Below, one piece after another: positions 48,169 to 61,000 of a DNA stretch of 64,000 bases (its first letter is position 1; each line of letters begins with the position of its first letter). This DNA is from Paramecium tetraurelia. Lineage: Eukaryota > Ciliophora > Oligohymenophorea > Peniculida > Parameciidae. Below the pieces are notes generated by a model. It saw only the letters and a program-made list of their open reading frames with translations, ran no database searches and was not told where the DNA came from. The stretch spans positions 63,740 to 127,739 of the forward strand of contig NW_001799288.1 in the NCBI RefSeq assembly GCF_000165425.1, read 5' to 3'. Both the position numbers and the translations under genes were made by a program.

Positions 48169-48900
48169 ATGAATTCATTCGTGTACTCGTTCAAGAATCC
48201 AAGCAGCGAATTTGTAGAATCGGCTAATTTTGTACAAAATAAAAGGCCCAACCAATTTTGTCTAAAGATTTTTAATCAGCAGTCGTATGAAGATTTTACT
48301 TTGGAGGTACTAGCATTATAATAGCCTTTATAATAATAATCCTAAGATTAATATCCTTAGCAAAGCATTAGTCAATACTTCCTGAACCCTCAACTAAGTT
48401 TGGAATTAAAGTCTAAATTGCCTTCTCTGGATAAATATATCAAGAAAAAGAAAATACATAAGAAGGCAAAGTTATAGTCAGCTGCAATTAGAGATTACAA
48501 GAAAAATATCTGCAGAAATATTTTGAGACATGGTATCAAAGGAATAAATAACACATAAGCCCAACAGTTTTTACTCGAAAAGTTTAGAAATAACAATCAG
48601 AAATTAATTGAATTTCAAAAGTTTTATTAATAAAATCTGGAAATCATATCAGGCTTTCGAGTCCTCAAAGATCATTTAATAATTAAAGCAGATGAACCTT
48701 AGGATGAATAAGAACGAAAAAGAATTTTTTAATAATATCTCATCTGGTTTTTGTCCTCATAAGCAACAAAGTGCATATTGCAATCAGAAGCAAATAACAT
48801 TTCCGAATACGTTAAATACAAAAATGATGTTTTGTTATATTATGTCTAGCAACCTTCACAATGGTATTCTAATAAACCTCTATGGAGATAAAAAGAATGA
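48169..48900 (+). CDS. Protein of unknown function, Gln-rich and basic
   Basis: 243 residues, intronless. Polar start (MNSFVYSFKNPSSEF), a poly-Gln middle, a basic stretch (KYIKKKKIHKKAKLQ), then a helical block RDYKKNICRNILRHGIKGI and an aromatic C-terminus (YYVQQPSQWYSNKPLW). I believe this resembles a family expanded in Paramecium, but I cannot name it. An in-frame ATG upstream would add about 25 Ile/Tyr-rich residues; I prefer the later start because composition changes there. Confidence 0.55.
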
Positions 48901-49107
48901 ATTAATATGAATTTAATTAATTAGTAATAATTTTAAAGTAATTTATTTCGATTTCCAATCCAAGCCTCTCTTGTACATGGATAAGATCTCTTAAATTATT
49001 ATTAGAATAAAACAAATATATATTAATATGTAAAACTGTTGTTTTAGAGAAATTTATTGAATTTAAAATTGCAAAGCAAAATATTAATTATTATAATAAA
49101 TTAGCTA

Positions 49108-50359
49108 TCATTATTTATTACTATAATGAGATTGTCTCTTGAGTTAATCTCTGTATAACTGCAATTCTTGTTCTTTGTGATTTAAAAGTTAATTCAATCT
49201 TTCACATTCTCCCTAGAAAAGAGCTAATTTTCCTTCTAAATCTTTGGCACTCTTATTTCCGAATTACGAATGACTTTATCTTCTCAAGATATCAATTTCT
49301 TTGTTCCTATCATCAATAATTTTTCTTAGACTATAGAAAATAATATAAACATTAATTACTTTGCCATCTCTTATGATTAATACTCGCTATCTCTTACAAC
49401 TCTTTCAAGTCTGTTAAACTTTTATTATAAAGCCTCAAAATCATCTTATTTAGATTTTAAACTCATCTCAGCCTTCTTTAAATCAGCCTATAAATTAACT
49501 AAAAAGTATAAATAATTAATCTGTACATATTTATTATTCGTTAGTTCTTGATTTAGCTAAGTATGTTTGGGCATCTTGACTCTGAGACTCAAGTGATTGA
49601 CATCTTTTTTGCCACTCATCTAATTGTTCTCTTAATCTATTCATTTCAACATGCATAATATTCTCGTTATCTTAAACAGATCTTCTCATTCTTTCTATTT
49701 CCATCTCCACATTCTATCTTGTTTTTAATTATGCTTCCAAACTTTAATATCTTTATCTCCATTAATCAATTTCCTAATTCAAATCTAAAATAGTCTTATT
49801 TAATCGATCAATCTCTTGCATCAATTAGTTGACTCTTCCAGTGTCTTCAAAATAAGTTACTTTTTCAGATGCAATGTTTGATTATCTCAATCTAATGTTT
49901 TCTTGTTATAAATCATAAATTTGTCTCTCCAAAAATTAACACTTATCTAAATAAGCTTAACATATATTAATACTTCTCCAAGGTTCTTCAATATCGCTCC
50001 TTGACACTACCTTAACTGGTTTATCGAAGTGTTGGATTTCCTAGTATATAGGCTAAGGCTAAATGACTTTTTATTAGACTGGAAGTGCAGCAGGATGTTG
50101 TTGCATTTATTGCTGCTTTGCTAATACTTGAATATCTGGAGATAATTAAAGCTAAACTCGTAATAAATAATACTTCTTGTGCATAAGCTCGAGCAGGAGC
50201 AGAACCGAATTAAAATGGCAATCCTGAAGATTATTCATTGGCTAATGGTTTTTATGAGAAGTTGTTGTATATATCAGCTGTTATAGTTTATGGAAATCTG
50301 AGTGGGTCATTCGAAGGTCTTGAATTGATTCCAAAGGCCTAATCTCTGTATGAACTCAT
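49108..50359 (-). CDS. Coiled-coil protein with Pro/Gln-rich head
   Basis: About 390 residues after introns of 22, 28 and 29 nt. The first ~120 residues are Pro/Gln/Ala-rich and probably disordered. From the segment SRSDIEEPWRSINICQAYLD on, the protein is a nearly continuous coiled coil (ERQIYDLQQENIRLRQSN, QLMQEIDRLNKTILDLNQ, EGKLALFQGECERLNQLL). No membrane segment. Such proteins in ciliates are often basal-body, cortical or tethering factors, which is inference only. Confidence 0.75.
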
Positions 50360-50411
50360 ATTAATTAAATAAAATAAAATAAAATTTATTATTGAAATAA
50401 TTAATTTATAT

Positions 50412-50683
50412 TCATAATAATGCAAATAATTAAAATTATTTCACTCTATCCTATTATTAATGAACAACCAAATTAATTCTATCTGCTAAGCAATTTAAAT
50501 TCAATGCTTAATACCAAAGGTTTCAATAACTCCAAGATTCTCTCCCAACTTCATTTTTCAGATTCTTACCTTACAATCTAACTCATCTATATAAATTTGA
50601 ACATCTCTTAAGATTATATAATATCTTATATTTTAAATTACATTTATGTAATCTAAATGAAATTTAAATATTGAATAACACAT
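50412..50683 (-). CDS. Possible small helical protein
   Basis: 73 residues if introns of 21 and 29 nt, both with canonical ends, are removed. The reading is amphipathic helix-like (LRDVQIYIDELDCK, LGENLGVIETFADRINLVVH) and ends in FQLFALL. Size and heptad pattern recall small coiled-coil subunits of multi-protein complexes, but no family is assignable. Weak call. Confidence 0.3.
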
Positions 50684-51192
50684 TATTAATATGTTAATTG
50701 AAATATATTTGTATAATTTTTTAATTGATAAATTGCTATCATAATCATAGATTAGAGGGCAAGACAAATAATCTATTCTTTTTAGAACTCATATAAAGGT
50801 ATTTGTTTTATCAAAATTTAGATATGTTATATTGTACAATAAAGATGATTTGTTATAATAAAAATATGAGTTATTCTTGAAACTTAATGTAATATGCCTT
50901 TTAGGAATAGAAGAAAGGAATTTTTACATTTTTAATTAAGATAATATTCATTGATGTTTTGTAGATGTATTTCTTTATTATACTTACATTAAACTTCAAA
51001 AGTGAAATTCATAATCAAACTTAATAAATATATTTTTTAAATTAAAAAATTATTTGGATAAGATCTGAATAAATCTTTGGCTGAATTGGTGACATGTAGT
51101 TTATTTAAATGAAAGTTGTATTCAATATCTTAATTTACTTTTGAATACTAATTTTCCAATTATTATTATTGTATTAAATAAATATTTCAAAT
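50684..51192. other. Intergenic, no gene seen
   Basis: Very AT-rich; nothing recognised. Confidence 0.5.
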
Positions 51193-52787
51193 ATGGATCC
51201 TTTTAATTTTATTGTTTTATATTATGATCGAATATAGGAGATGAAGATATCGGATTGCTAAATTTATAATAGTTTAAGAAATCTGAAATTGAAATTAGGA
51301 GAATTCTTAATAATTCATGGAATTGCATTTAAAGTGTTTTTTTTGAATCCTTTAGAGGGTCATCTGAATTAAACTACAAGAATTATATGCTACCCAAGTG
51401 ATTTATAACAGAATGTAAGCCTATAAAAAGTTCATTTTATGAATCTCTCGAATGAAAAAAGAGAGCTTATAACTCAACTACCCTTAAAGTTACATATTAG
51501 TAAAGATTAACAGATAATAGTCAATGGAACATTGATGCAAGCAATTAAATGTGTTCCAAATGAGGGAATTTTTACTCCAGAAACAGTAATTATATTTGAG
51601 ATATTCAATAGTAATGGAAGATCATTAATTACTAAGACAATACAATCGAGGAGATATAGTTACTAATTTAAAATTAAACAGATAACAACAAACAAGAGAT
51701 ATTTAAAAAATACATTCAACCTTATTTTTTAGTTCCTCGATTTATAAAGGAAGGATCTAAGATAAAGATATAAGATATAGAGTTAATTATAAAAAAGAGT
51801 TAACCGAAAATGGGATTAATTACATGCAACACCCAGATTTTTCTTATTGATAATGAATAAACTATGTTTAAGTCTTTGAATGAAGATGACGAATAAGCAG
51901 GATTGTATATGCAGATTAACACACTCAAGATCTTAGAGGTTAACACTGCATCTAGAAATCAATTTGTCCAGAAAAGAAAACAATTCTATGGGATGATGGA
52001 GAACTTTGCTTAATATGATGATAAAGAGAATTAAATTATCTTTTCTTCAAAGGATTTAAATAGTAAAGGCCAATCTATTAATGAGTTCCCTAACTTTCCC
52101 AATACTTTCCTCACTAAGTTACATAAGGATAATGAAGAAATAGAAATTGATCTTATGGATTTTGATGAATGCAATTTCGGAGCTGGATTGCATGAATAAA
52201 ATATGAAATTGTCTTAAATGACCCTTCCAGTATTATTCAAAAATATCTTTTAAAAAAAGAAACATGGAGCAAATCGATAATCTCAATTGCAATAGCCTGA
52301 ATAACCTAAAAGTGATGAATCATTTCTTGATTAATCTTTTGAATCTGATGCTAATGCTTAGTTAATAAGTGATGCATCATTTCTAATACAAGAAGATCAG
52401 CCTCATTTAGCAACTTTGCCTAGATACTTTGATGATATAGTTTTAGTATATTAATTTTACTTATTCATTAGTTTAATTAGTAAAGATGGTTACCTGTAAT
52501 AAACGATGGAAACAATAAGAATTTTATTCAATAATTCCCTGAGAGGAAAATAGATCTAAATTGGATATAGAACAAAGGACAAAATATCAATGAGGACTTT
52601 TGTAAATGTATGATATGTTTAATGGATTATACTGATGAAGAGATTGTTAAAACATTGCCATGCTGTAATAAATTATCTAAATTATTTAGTGCATTATTTT
52701 CATAACGAATGCATTGATTTCTGGCTTGCCAAAAGTATCAAATGTCCAGTCTGCAAATATAGATGTGACGAATAAGTTAAGTTTTGA
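51193..52787 (+). CDS. RING-H2 zinc-finger protein, putative E3 ubiquitin ligase
   Basis: About 506 residues after introns of 23, 26 and 25 nt. The C-terminus holds a RING-H2 finger: CMICLMDYTDEEIVKTLPCL continuing HYFHNECIDFWLAKS and KCPVC, with all eight metal ligands (C3H2C3). The N-terminal ~270 residues form an apparently folded domain with blocks such as PYFLVPRFIKEGSKIKI. The middle is acidic and Gln/Ser-rich. RING-H2 proteins recruit E2 enzymes; no transmembrane helix is seen, so a soluble ligase is expected. Substrate unknown. Confidence 0.8.
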
Positions 52788-53381
52788 TTTGTTATATTAT
52801 TATTTCAATATGATTACAAATCTATATTAGATGTAACCAAAATAATAATTTAATCATGCTTGTCAATAATAATTAGAAGATCACATAATTATTTAATCTT
52901 TGAAAATTGATATTCATATAAAATGATTTAAAATTTATAATAATTATTAGTAGAAAATTTTTGTTCATTAATAGATATTTTATACCAATCAACATACTTT
53001 TGTATTCAGCTATTGTCAATCATTTTGGCACCTTTAGTAAATATTTAATTCAAATTCTTTTATATTACATAAATGAAATATTTTATATAAATGAGTTAAA
53101 TAAAATAATCATAATAAACAAGTGAATTTGTTATAATTTAATATAAGAGAGTATTTTCCTTATTCCTTTATCTTACAATAACATTGTAGAATGAACAAAT
53201 GATTAAATTTATGAAATTCAATAAAGTAAATCCTTTAATTTTAATTATTCTTAGATAAAAACAACATACCTTCAAAATAAAGGTGGTTTAATGCTTTATA
53301 TACATTGAAATCTGAAATGAAATTATATAATAGAGTGTAATGCTTTTTAAATGAATTAAAATATATAATTTATATATCAAA
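52788..53381. other. Intergenic, no gene seen
   Basis: AT-rich interval; only short chance frames. Confidence 0.5.
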
Positions 53382-54955
53382 ATGAACAGAAGAAAGAGTC
53401 CGATCTACAAATCACCAGGATTAAGTCCAAATATCAAGCCTGGGCTATTTTCAAATCCATCGGAATTGAATAAATTGAATAAATAGAAAACTGTAAAAGT
53501 TGACGAATCTTAATCGCCTCTGTTGAAAGAGAGCAAAGAAACAAAAATACCTCCGAAACTGCAAAAGAGTTACAGGTTTGATTACTTGTTATATAGTAGT
53601 GCCACTAAATTATTCAGCAACAATATTAAAGTGGCGAAATAATAACCTGAGGAGAAAGATGATAAGATCATGGAAACCTTATAGAAATTGTTGAAGGAAT
53701 TGATGGAATTCAATGAAAACATTGATTAAAGCCAAGTAACTAATATTGAAGAATGGTGCTGTGAAATCTTGGAGAAATTAAACTAGATTAAAGCAAATAT
53801 AGAAAGTAAGGAGAGTTTGATATTTTAGGAAAGGAAGATCATTCTGCTTGTGATGCTTTGATGTAATAGTAATATTGTTAATTTATATAGATAGAGATAT
53901 ATTGACAAAGTTATTGAAAGAACTCTAGGAGGAAAAGAAGGAGCGTTATAGAATTGAAGAGGAAGCCACCAATCTCATTACAGAGTAGGAGATTGAAATA
54001 AATCGATTGGAGAAGGAGCTGAGATTATTGGAAGAGAAACACTAATTATAATGATATTAAAAATATAATCTGTTAAAATTTATGTTGAGAGACGCTGGAG
54101 TGGAACAGACACATTAATTAATCGACAAAATAGAAATGAGAGTCAAAAACTTTCTCAAGACTCAATCTACCAAGCAAATATAACCATTGCAATTAAACAA
54201 TTCAAATTTAGACTTTAATAATAGACACATATCGATGTATTCAAAAAAAGAGAAGGGAGACTCTAACATTTTCAGTCAATTAGAAAATATTCCACCATAG
54301 AAACAATTGACATAATGTTCGAGAACATCAGATTGCCAAATTCCATTATTGAAAGAAATCTAAGAGATTGATCAATCATATAAAATTGAAATCGATTAAC
54401 TCAAAAATACAATTGTACAACTTAAATAAGTCATTGAAGAGCTTAAGGAATGTGTCACTGGATTAACATAACAGTTAGATTTCAAATAGAAGTAAAAATT
54501 GTATTTACTTTAGAGAAGTTGATTAAATTAACAAAGAAAACGAAAATAATAAAATTCTAGTGTAGACATTACGAGATGAAAATTCCTATCTAACAAGAGA
54601 AATTTAACAGTTAATGAATGCATAAAATCCAGGCAATCCTAAAGTTAGTTCTTTAACAATTGAAGTTTAGGAGGAGAGAAAAAGAAGTGAAAAATTATAA
54701 CTCGAAATAAGTGAAATCAAATCAAGAGTTGAAAAATAGAGAGATTCTGCAAAAACGAATTCAGACTTCTAAATCATAGAAAAATTGGTTCATAAGTTAG
54801 AGGAGGCTTAGGAATAACAGCAACGTTAAAATTAATAGTTTATGAAATACGTAATATAATATTTGGAGAAATAATAAAATCAGTCTTTGAGACCAAGCTC
54901 CACAATATTTTAGAGTAATCACAAAAAACAAAAGTCTAGTTTAAAGAAAAAATGA
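53382..54955 (+). CDS. Long coiled-coil protein, with an in-frame UGA
   Basis: About 500 codons after introns of 23, 26 and 22 nt. The head (RRKSPIYKSPGLSPNIKPG) is basic and Ser/Pro-rich. The remainder is coiled coil (LTKLLKELQEEKKERYRIEE, EIEINRLEKELRLLEEK, KNTIVQLKQVIEELKE, KLVHKLEEAQEQQQRQ). A TGA at 54052-54054 interrupts the frame, yet the same frame continues as coiled coil on both sides. No GT donor is nearby that could splice it out. Either two adjacent genes lie in the same frame (next ATG 54082), or the codon is read through or erroneous. No family recognised; SAS/centriolar types are possible. Confidence 0.65.
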
Positions 54956-54994
54956 TTTATTTGCATTAAAATAATTACATAATTTAATTTTTAA

Positions 54995-56129
54995 ATGGCA
55001 GAAAGAGGTCACGCTTTAAAATAGGATATAAGTAAATTAGCTTGGGAAGAGACTGATTTTCCAATTGTTTGTAATAATTGTCTTGGGGAAAATCCCTACA
55101 TCAGAATGGTACATATAAATGTTTAATCAATTCTAAGCTCAAAGATAGATTTGGAAAGGAATGTAGAATCTGTGCGAGACCATTCACAACTTTCAAATGG
55201 AAGCCTGGGAATAACTCAAGATAGAAATAAACTGAAGTTTGTTAGACTTGTGGCAAAATTAAAAATATTTGCTAAGCTTGTTTTAAAGATTTAGAATTTA
55301 ACATGGGATTATGCACAAGAGATAAATTCTTAGGAGATTAAAAAATTGAAATTCCTGAACATACAGCAAACAGAGACTATTGGGCAGAATAAGCTAATCG
55401 TCAGATCGAGAGATTAATTTTACCATATGATAAGCCATTGCCAATGTTTGATCAAATACTCAAAGAGCCAAGATTGGCAGATGTAAATAATCAATTAAAT
55501 GATGGAAAATCAGAACCAGCTAATTAAATATATGCAGAGCCATTAGAAAATCCTTAAGATATTGATCTATTATATAAGGAAAAGTTTGAAGCCAAAGGCT
55601 TGTTGGCCCCTGATGATCCAAAAATCTGCAGTCTATATGTTTCCCATATGACAGCTGATATCAAGGAATCAGACTTGAAGTAAATCCATCTTATAAATAG
55701 ACATCTATTTTCAAAATATGGAAAGTTAAATTCAATTAAAATAATGGAACATGGTCAAAGTTGCTTCATCAATTTTGCAAAGAGAAAAGACGCAGAAACC
55801 GCTGTCAATGCCTTATATAACAATATAATAATAAAGGATATCATTTGCAAAATACAATGGGCTAGAGCTCCAAATAAAAAAGTTCCTATTAAAGGTATTT
55901 GCTTTTGAATAATAAATAGATCTAATATAATCCTTGTAGCCAGAAGAGAACAAGAAAGCTCATCCTCCTTAAGCTCCACCATAAAATATTGATAAACGAT
56001 AGCAATCTGAAGATAAGTATGTTTGATATATAAATAATGTAGTTTGCTTATAGGATTACTTAATTAGCAAATGACATATCCAAATTAAAATCCATATTAA
56101 AAGGGGGGTGTAAATAATAAAGACATATG
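54995..56129 (+). CDS. Pre-mRNA splicing factor, RBM22/Cwc2-Ecm2 family
   Basis: About 350 residues. Hallmarks: N-terminal [20 protein letters not shown], a Cys-rich zinc region ([32 protein letters not shown]), NRDYWAEQANRQIE, then an RRM ([11 protein letters not shown].., [29 protein letters not shown]). RBM22 contacts U6 snRNA and the intron in the activated spliceosome. Introns: 29 nt (ending AAG) near 55107 and 25 nt near 55895. The 3' end is unresolved. Unspliced, it stops at 56024-56026. A 26-nt intron adds a YPNQNPYQRG tail like the YPSQDPQRMG of RBM22, but then a G6 run leaves the frame one base out before the TGA at 56127. Confidence 0.85.
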
Positions 56130-56238
56130 ATAATATCATTCTATTATTGGTTATTTAAGCAACAATTTAATTATATAATCAAAATCAAATATATATTCAA
56201 AAAAGAATGAAATTTGAATTATTAATATTATTATATAA

Positions 56239-56643
56239 ATGCAAGGGGCAAAATCAGTAAGAGCATCACACATCCTACTAAAATCTACACAATCAAGAAA
56301 CCCTTATGACAGGGTTAGAGACAAATAGGTCACTAGGTACATTCTTCATTTATGTATATTAGATCTGATGCTGATGCAGAGAAAGGAATCAGAGAAATCA
56401 GAGCCTAAGTTGAAAACAATTTAAACTTATTTGCTAAAATAGCCTAAGAGAGAAGTGAAGTATATCATAATGTAAAAGAAACGATAGTGTTCTTCTTGTT
56501 AAAAGGGTGGGGATTTAGGTGACTTTACAAGGGGATAAATGTAAAAGTAGTTTGAGGATGTGGCATTTGCATTGAAAGTTGGAGAGTTGAGTCAACCAGT
56601 AAAAAGCGATTCAGGATGGCACATCATTCTTAGAACAGGTTGA
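56239..56643 (+). CDS. Parvulin-type peptidyl-prolyl isomerase (Pin1-like, no WW domain)
   Basis: About 116 residues after introns of 26 and 28 nt. The parvulin domain is complete: [15 protein letters not shown] with the first active-site His and phosphate-loop Arg, the catalytic Cys region [37 protein letters not shown] and the terminal [10 protein letters not shown]. Pin1-like enzymes isomerise phospho-Ser/Thr-Pro bonds. The WW domain of Pin1 is absent, as in some plant and protist Pin1 proteins, so substrate targeting relies on the catalytic domain alone. Confidence 0.92.
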
Positions 56644-56676
56644 TGAAAATTATTTTTTCAAAGTCATATATTAATA

Positions 56677-57212
56677 ATGAAATTTATTATCTTCAATATA
56701 CTAGTTTATTTTGTAGTTAGTGAGGTAGAAACTGTCTTTGAAGATGGAATTGAATGGACTAAAATGCCTATCGAATTTGAAGAAGTTGAATAACCAATAG
56801 AGAACTTGTAAGGAGGCGAAGGCACTACAAATTACGGAAAAGTTGATTATGGGATTACAGAGGAAATGGCTAAGATGTTTAAAACCTTGAACGATCCTCA
56901 TTATGATGTGATAACTCGTCCCATTATTAAAGAGATTGGATTGGACTTCTTTGAAAGCCATTATAAGTCATTTTGCAATACAGAGTAATTCTTCGAGAGA
57001 TTAATATATCAAGGAAGCAATGTTGAATTCAATACCATTAATATGATTGTATTTTATTAGTTCCTACATAGTACCATGTCAAAATGACTGTTAATGAGTT
57101 CATGGTTGAGTTTAGCCTTAAAAATTGGGACAGTGAAAAAAACGACTTCTAAATCAAGGAATTCACCAAGTGTGAAATTTATATAAGAGAATAAAAAAAA
57201 TAGGACTTATGA
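56677..57212 (+). CDS. Small secretory protein of unknown function
   Basis: About 170 residues after a 23-nt intron. A signal peptide (MKFIIFNILVYFVVS) precedes an acidic segment (MPIEFEEVEQPIENLQ) and a mixed domain (GLDFFESHYKSFCNTEQFFE, VKMTVNEFMVEFSLKNW). There is no C-terminal hydrophobic tail, so it is predicted to be lumenal or secreted. It starts 34 bp after the parvulin stop. No family recognised. Confidence 0.68.
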
Positions 57213-57367
57213 AAATTATTTTATATTGTTTGAATAACTGAGATTTTCTATTTTGAATTCATTTTTGAGATATTAAAGATCTCAAATTGTTGCAAGTGCA
57301 TCATATTTCATTTAGCAACTTTTATAAATTAATTTCGACTTCTCTCAATTAATTATTTTTTACTCAC

Positions 57368-57757
57368 TCATAGACTATTGAATGGTCTTTTTGATATGTA
57401 GTTTATTCTCTGGTCTCTAGGATCTGATCTAAATTTTAATCATTTATACTACATAAAAGATAATTTTGGGCATTTATGAATTTTATTCTTTTTTAAATTT
57501 TGATTAAATTCTTTAGCTGCTTCTTATGATTCGAAATTTACAAAAGGTTTAAATATATTCNNNNNNNNNNNNNNNNNNNNNNNNNNNNNNNNNNNNNNNN
57601 NNNNNNNNNNNNNNNNNNNNNNNNNNNNNNNNNNNNNNNNNNNNNNNNNNNNNNNNNNNNNNNNNNNNNNNNNNNNNNNNNNNNNNNNNNNNNNNNNNNN
57701 NNNNNNNNNNAGTTACTAAAATTTTTTAAAGTAAATACCTTCAAATAAAATTCTCAT
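57368..57757 (-). CDS. RRM-containing protein, interrupted by an assembly gap
   Basis: Both ends are visible. The start MRILFEV (with a 23-nt intron right after it) lies beyond the gap. The C-terminal half of an RRM (IFKPFVNFESQEAAKEFNQN) and the tail KRPFNSL, joined by a 24-nt intron, lie before it. VNFESQEAAKEFNQNL fits the strand-helix end of an RNA-recognition motif. The 150-N gap at 57561-57710 hides the middle, probably including RNP2/RNP1; gap size may be nominal. It looks like a short single-RRM protein. Confidence 0.5.
57561..57710. other. Assembly gap (150 N)
   Basis: Run of N inside the RRM gene; true length may differ. Confidence 0.99.
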
Positions 57758-58089
57758 AAATAATTAATAGTTCTGGTTTAAAGCTATAGAAATCAGGACA
57801 AAAATACTTGTTCAAATTAATCTATTATTGATAGAATGTAGAATAAATAAAATAATTTTATCTAAGAAATAAATTAAGTCTTAATTTTGTTTATGATAAA
57901 ATTAAACAAAAAAAAAAAGTATTATTTTACCTATTGTTATTTTACCGAATATATTTATAATATTTCTTCTTGAATATTCCTCAAATATTACCATAATACA
58001 TCGGATAATATCTGATTGATTTTTTGTAAAGTAAACTATGTGAGATCTAATTACATTCTAATATATTTTATTTATTAAAACAATTATAA
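57758..58089. other. Intergenic, divergent promoter region
   Basis: AT-rich spacer with an A-run; nothing recognised. Confidence 0.5.
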
Positions 58090-61000
58090 ATGATATTCAT
58101 GTTATCATATTGGTTGGTATTTCAAGTCATTAATGCTTTATCAGGAACGGTTAACCCTGTTTAACAGAGATATTAATACCAATATTAAATGTTAGACTGG
58201 AATAATTCCTTATATTTCACAGTTGAATAAATATATATACCAGCTTCTTACTAATATTCAAGTTACTAATCAAATAGCATCAAATATTTTATCATATTTG
58301 CAATTTCTAGTGGACGGGTTACAGATGAGGAAGTTTAGAATGTATTTTTACAATATTTAAAAATTGATACATCTCTGAAGACTTTGACCCACTATTTTGA
58401 AATACTAACACAGAAACAGAAATACTTGTAATAAGTCGCAGTTACTAGTTTAAATTACGAGGGTTTCTGGTATAGTTTGGAAATAAGAAACGATGCTTTG
58501 TAAAAAAGTTTAAACATCACTTACTATTAAAATTCTAATAAGAATATTATATATCAAAAGATATACCAAAACGAATATTTCGCTATTACTGATTATTTTT
58601 CATTTTATTTAGGGGAATCAAAAATTGTATACAATATATTTAAAATATAATTAGTCTAAATAGTTAGGATATTATCAATTTTAAGGTGTAATTAAATTCC
58701 AATTGATAGCAAATACCACTAAGTTTAGTCCAACCGCTTAAAGTGCTTGTAGCTCATCTTCTGGTTACGCTATGAAAAGTTAATTTAATTTTACTTCAGA
58801 TTTTTATTATGAGCATACAATTAAGGACTTAGTTTTTAAATCATACGGAGTAACCACTTGGGCGAAGATAGATGAAAACAAAGCAGTAGACAATAACTAT
58901 ATAAATGTTCTTCATATACAGTAGAATCCAAATTCAAAATATCAGAACTATATAGGAGGAAAATTAGCTTAAGTGACATATTTCATAAATTCAACAAAGC
59001 AACTGATCTAGATATTCTACTAGACCTACACCTTCCCCTCCTTACCTTAATTATCAAATACTGGTGATCCCTTAGAAAAGAGTGTCATTTATGAACTCGA
59101 TAATTAATATTCACTTTTTAATTGGCATTATTTCTCATACTCATTTAGAAACAATTAGATTTATTTGAATTTAAATTTTGTTAAGCAGAATTACTAATTT
59201 ATAAAGACGATCACAAGTGTCAATTAATTTTCTGATTTGATGCTTGTGGTTCATTTAGGAGGAACACCTACAAATAGGAGCAATACAAGTGGATAGTTTA
59301 ATCTAGCCTACTTTTACCCTTGTCTTAATTCTTATACTCCAAAATGCCATTATTCATGTTCTACATGCATAGGACCTCAATCAAATTAGTGTTTAAGTTG
59401 CACAACGTCCTCTAATAGATAATTATCATTTGATTTCAAATGCATCTGTAAGCTTGGATACTTAGATTTGAGTTTGAGCACATGTTATTCGATTTCAACA
59501 GCAACAGTTTAAGATTAATTAGTACCTCTATCCACTTCTAAAGAATATGACTAGTAGGATCCTTATATAATATGTAGTTATGGCTATTTTAGATATGATG
59601 ACATATGTTATTAATGGTAATTGTTTGATATGTATATGTTAGTCCTAAATTGAAAAAGCTGTACTTTTGTCCGGAATGTATCTAATATACAAATACTTGG
59701 GTTTATAATCCGATTTGTACTAAAGATTATCAATAATATAATCAGAGTGAAAATAATACTTTTACTTAAGACATAATAGCACCATTATAAATACTTTTAT
59801 TGAATATCGAGCCTTACACGGTTTATTTATTTAATGATGAACAGCTTACAATGTGTGCCTATTGCAATAGTTTATGTCTAACTTATCCATATTCTTCAAG
59901 TTGCCTTTAGAGTAATTATTATCATTTGCAATAACAAATAATGGTAATTTGTTCATAAGGGGCAGTTTTAATGGATGGAGAATGTAAATAATAATGCTAT
60001 GAAGGATGTTAAAAATGCGATTATATTAATAAAGAATTTTTGTGTTTGGATTAAGATCCAATACAAATTGTGACTAGAAAATGTTAGTATATATCTACAT
60101 CTGTCTGCAAGTAATGCTATGACAATAATAATTACTTTTTAAACATGGAGTAGAATGATTGTTATCCATGTACCATCCCAAATTGTAAATATTGCTTCTA
60201 ATATTTAAAATCGGACTTTAATTACAATTCAATCTTTTAACATTAACCATTTGTTTATGATCAAGAGGATTTAGCTGTAGCTTGTGCTCTATGTCAAAGT
60301 GGTTATGCTTTTAGTTTTTTCACAGGACAATGTGAAAAATAACTTAACATCTTATTGGGAGATTCATGTTCCAGTTATTACATAAATTAATAAGGGAAAT
60401 CAACATGTCTTGTTGACAAAGACTTTTCACTTAGTAGTACTGTTTACGATTGCAGATAATATTTGTCATAATGTATCACATGTACTAGGGTTCTTTAAAA
60501 TACATATTATTGTCTCTAATGTGAATCTGGGTACTATTTGCATAACAATTATGGTGTTTGTATGTCTTGTATTGAATATAATCCTTTGTATTCAGAATGC
60601 GAATAAGTCCAAGTTTTTGAACCCTTATTTAAAATTGAATTGGCCCCTTTCTTTTTTAGTTTAACTAAATAATATCCTGGGTAACAAGTTCTGGAAACTT
60701 TGAAAATCAAAGTTAAGTCATGTATCAGTACTTATGGTATTTTTAGTGATACCATTTGTTCAAAAAGTGATTCAATAAATTGCGAATTTTATGATAGAGG
60801 ATGCAGAACTTGTGCATCTACTAATGAGGGAACTAAAAGGCTTACCCTTATTAATTTAAAATGTTCCGATTGTCCTTATTTTTGCGAATATTGCAAGCCT
60901 CGTGAAATTCAGGACATATATTTAATTAATCCTTATACAAATGTAACTGCTACACTTCCTGAGCTTACTTACAGATGCATTCAAAAATCCAGTATTCATA

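Noticed and set aside
60410-60664. 84-residue frame beginning MLTKTFHLVVLF
   Set aside because: The overlapping frame with repeated CxxC units belongs to the giant surface protein; this one is its shadow.
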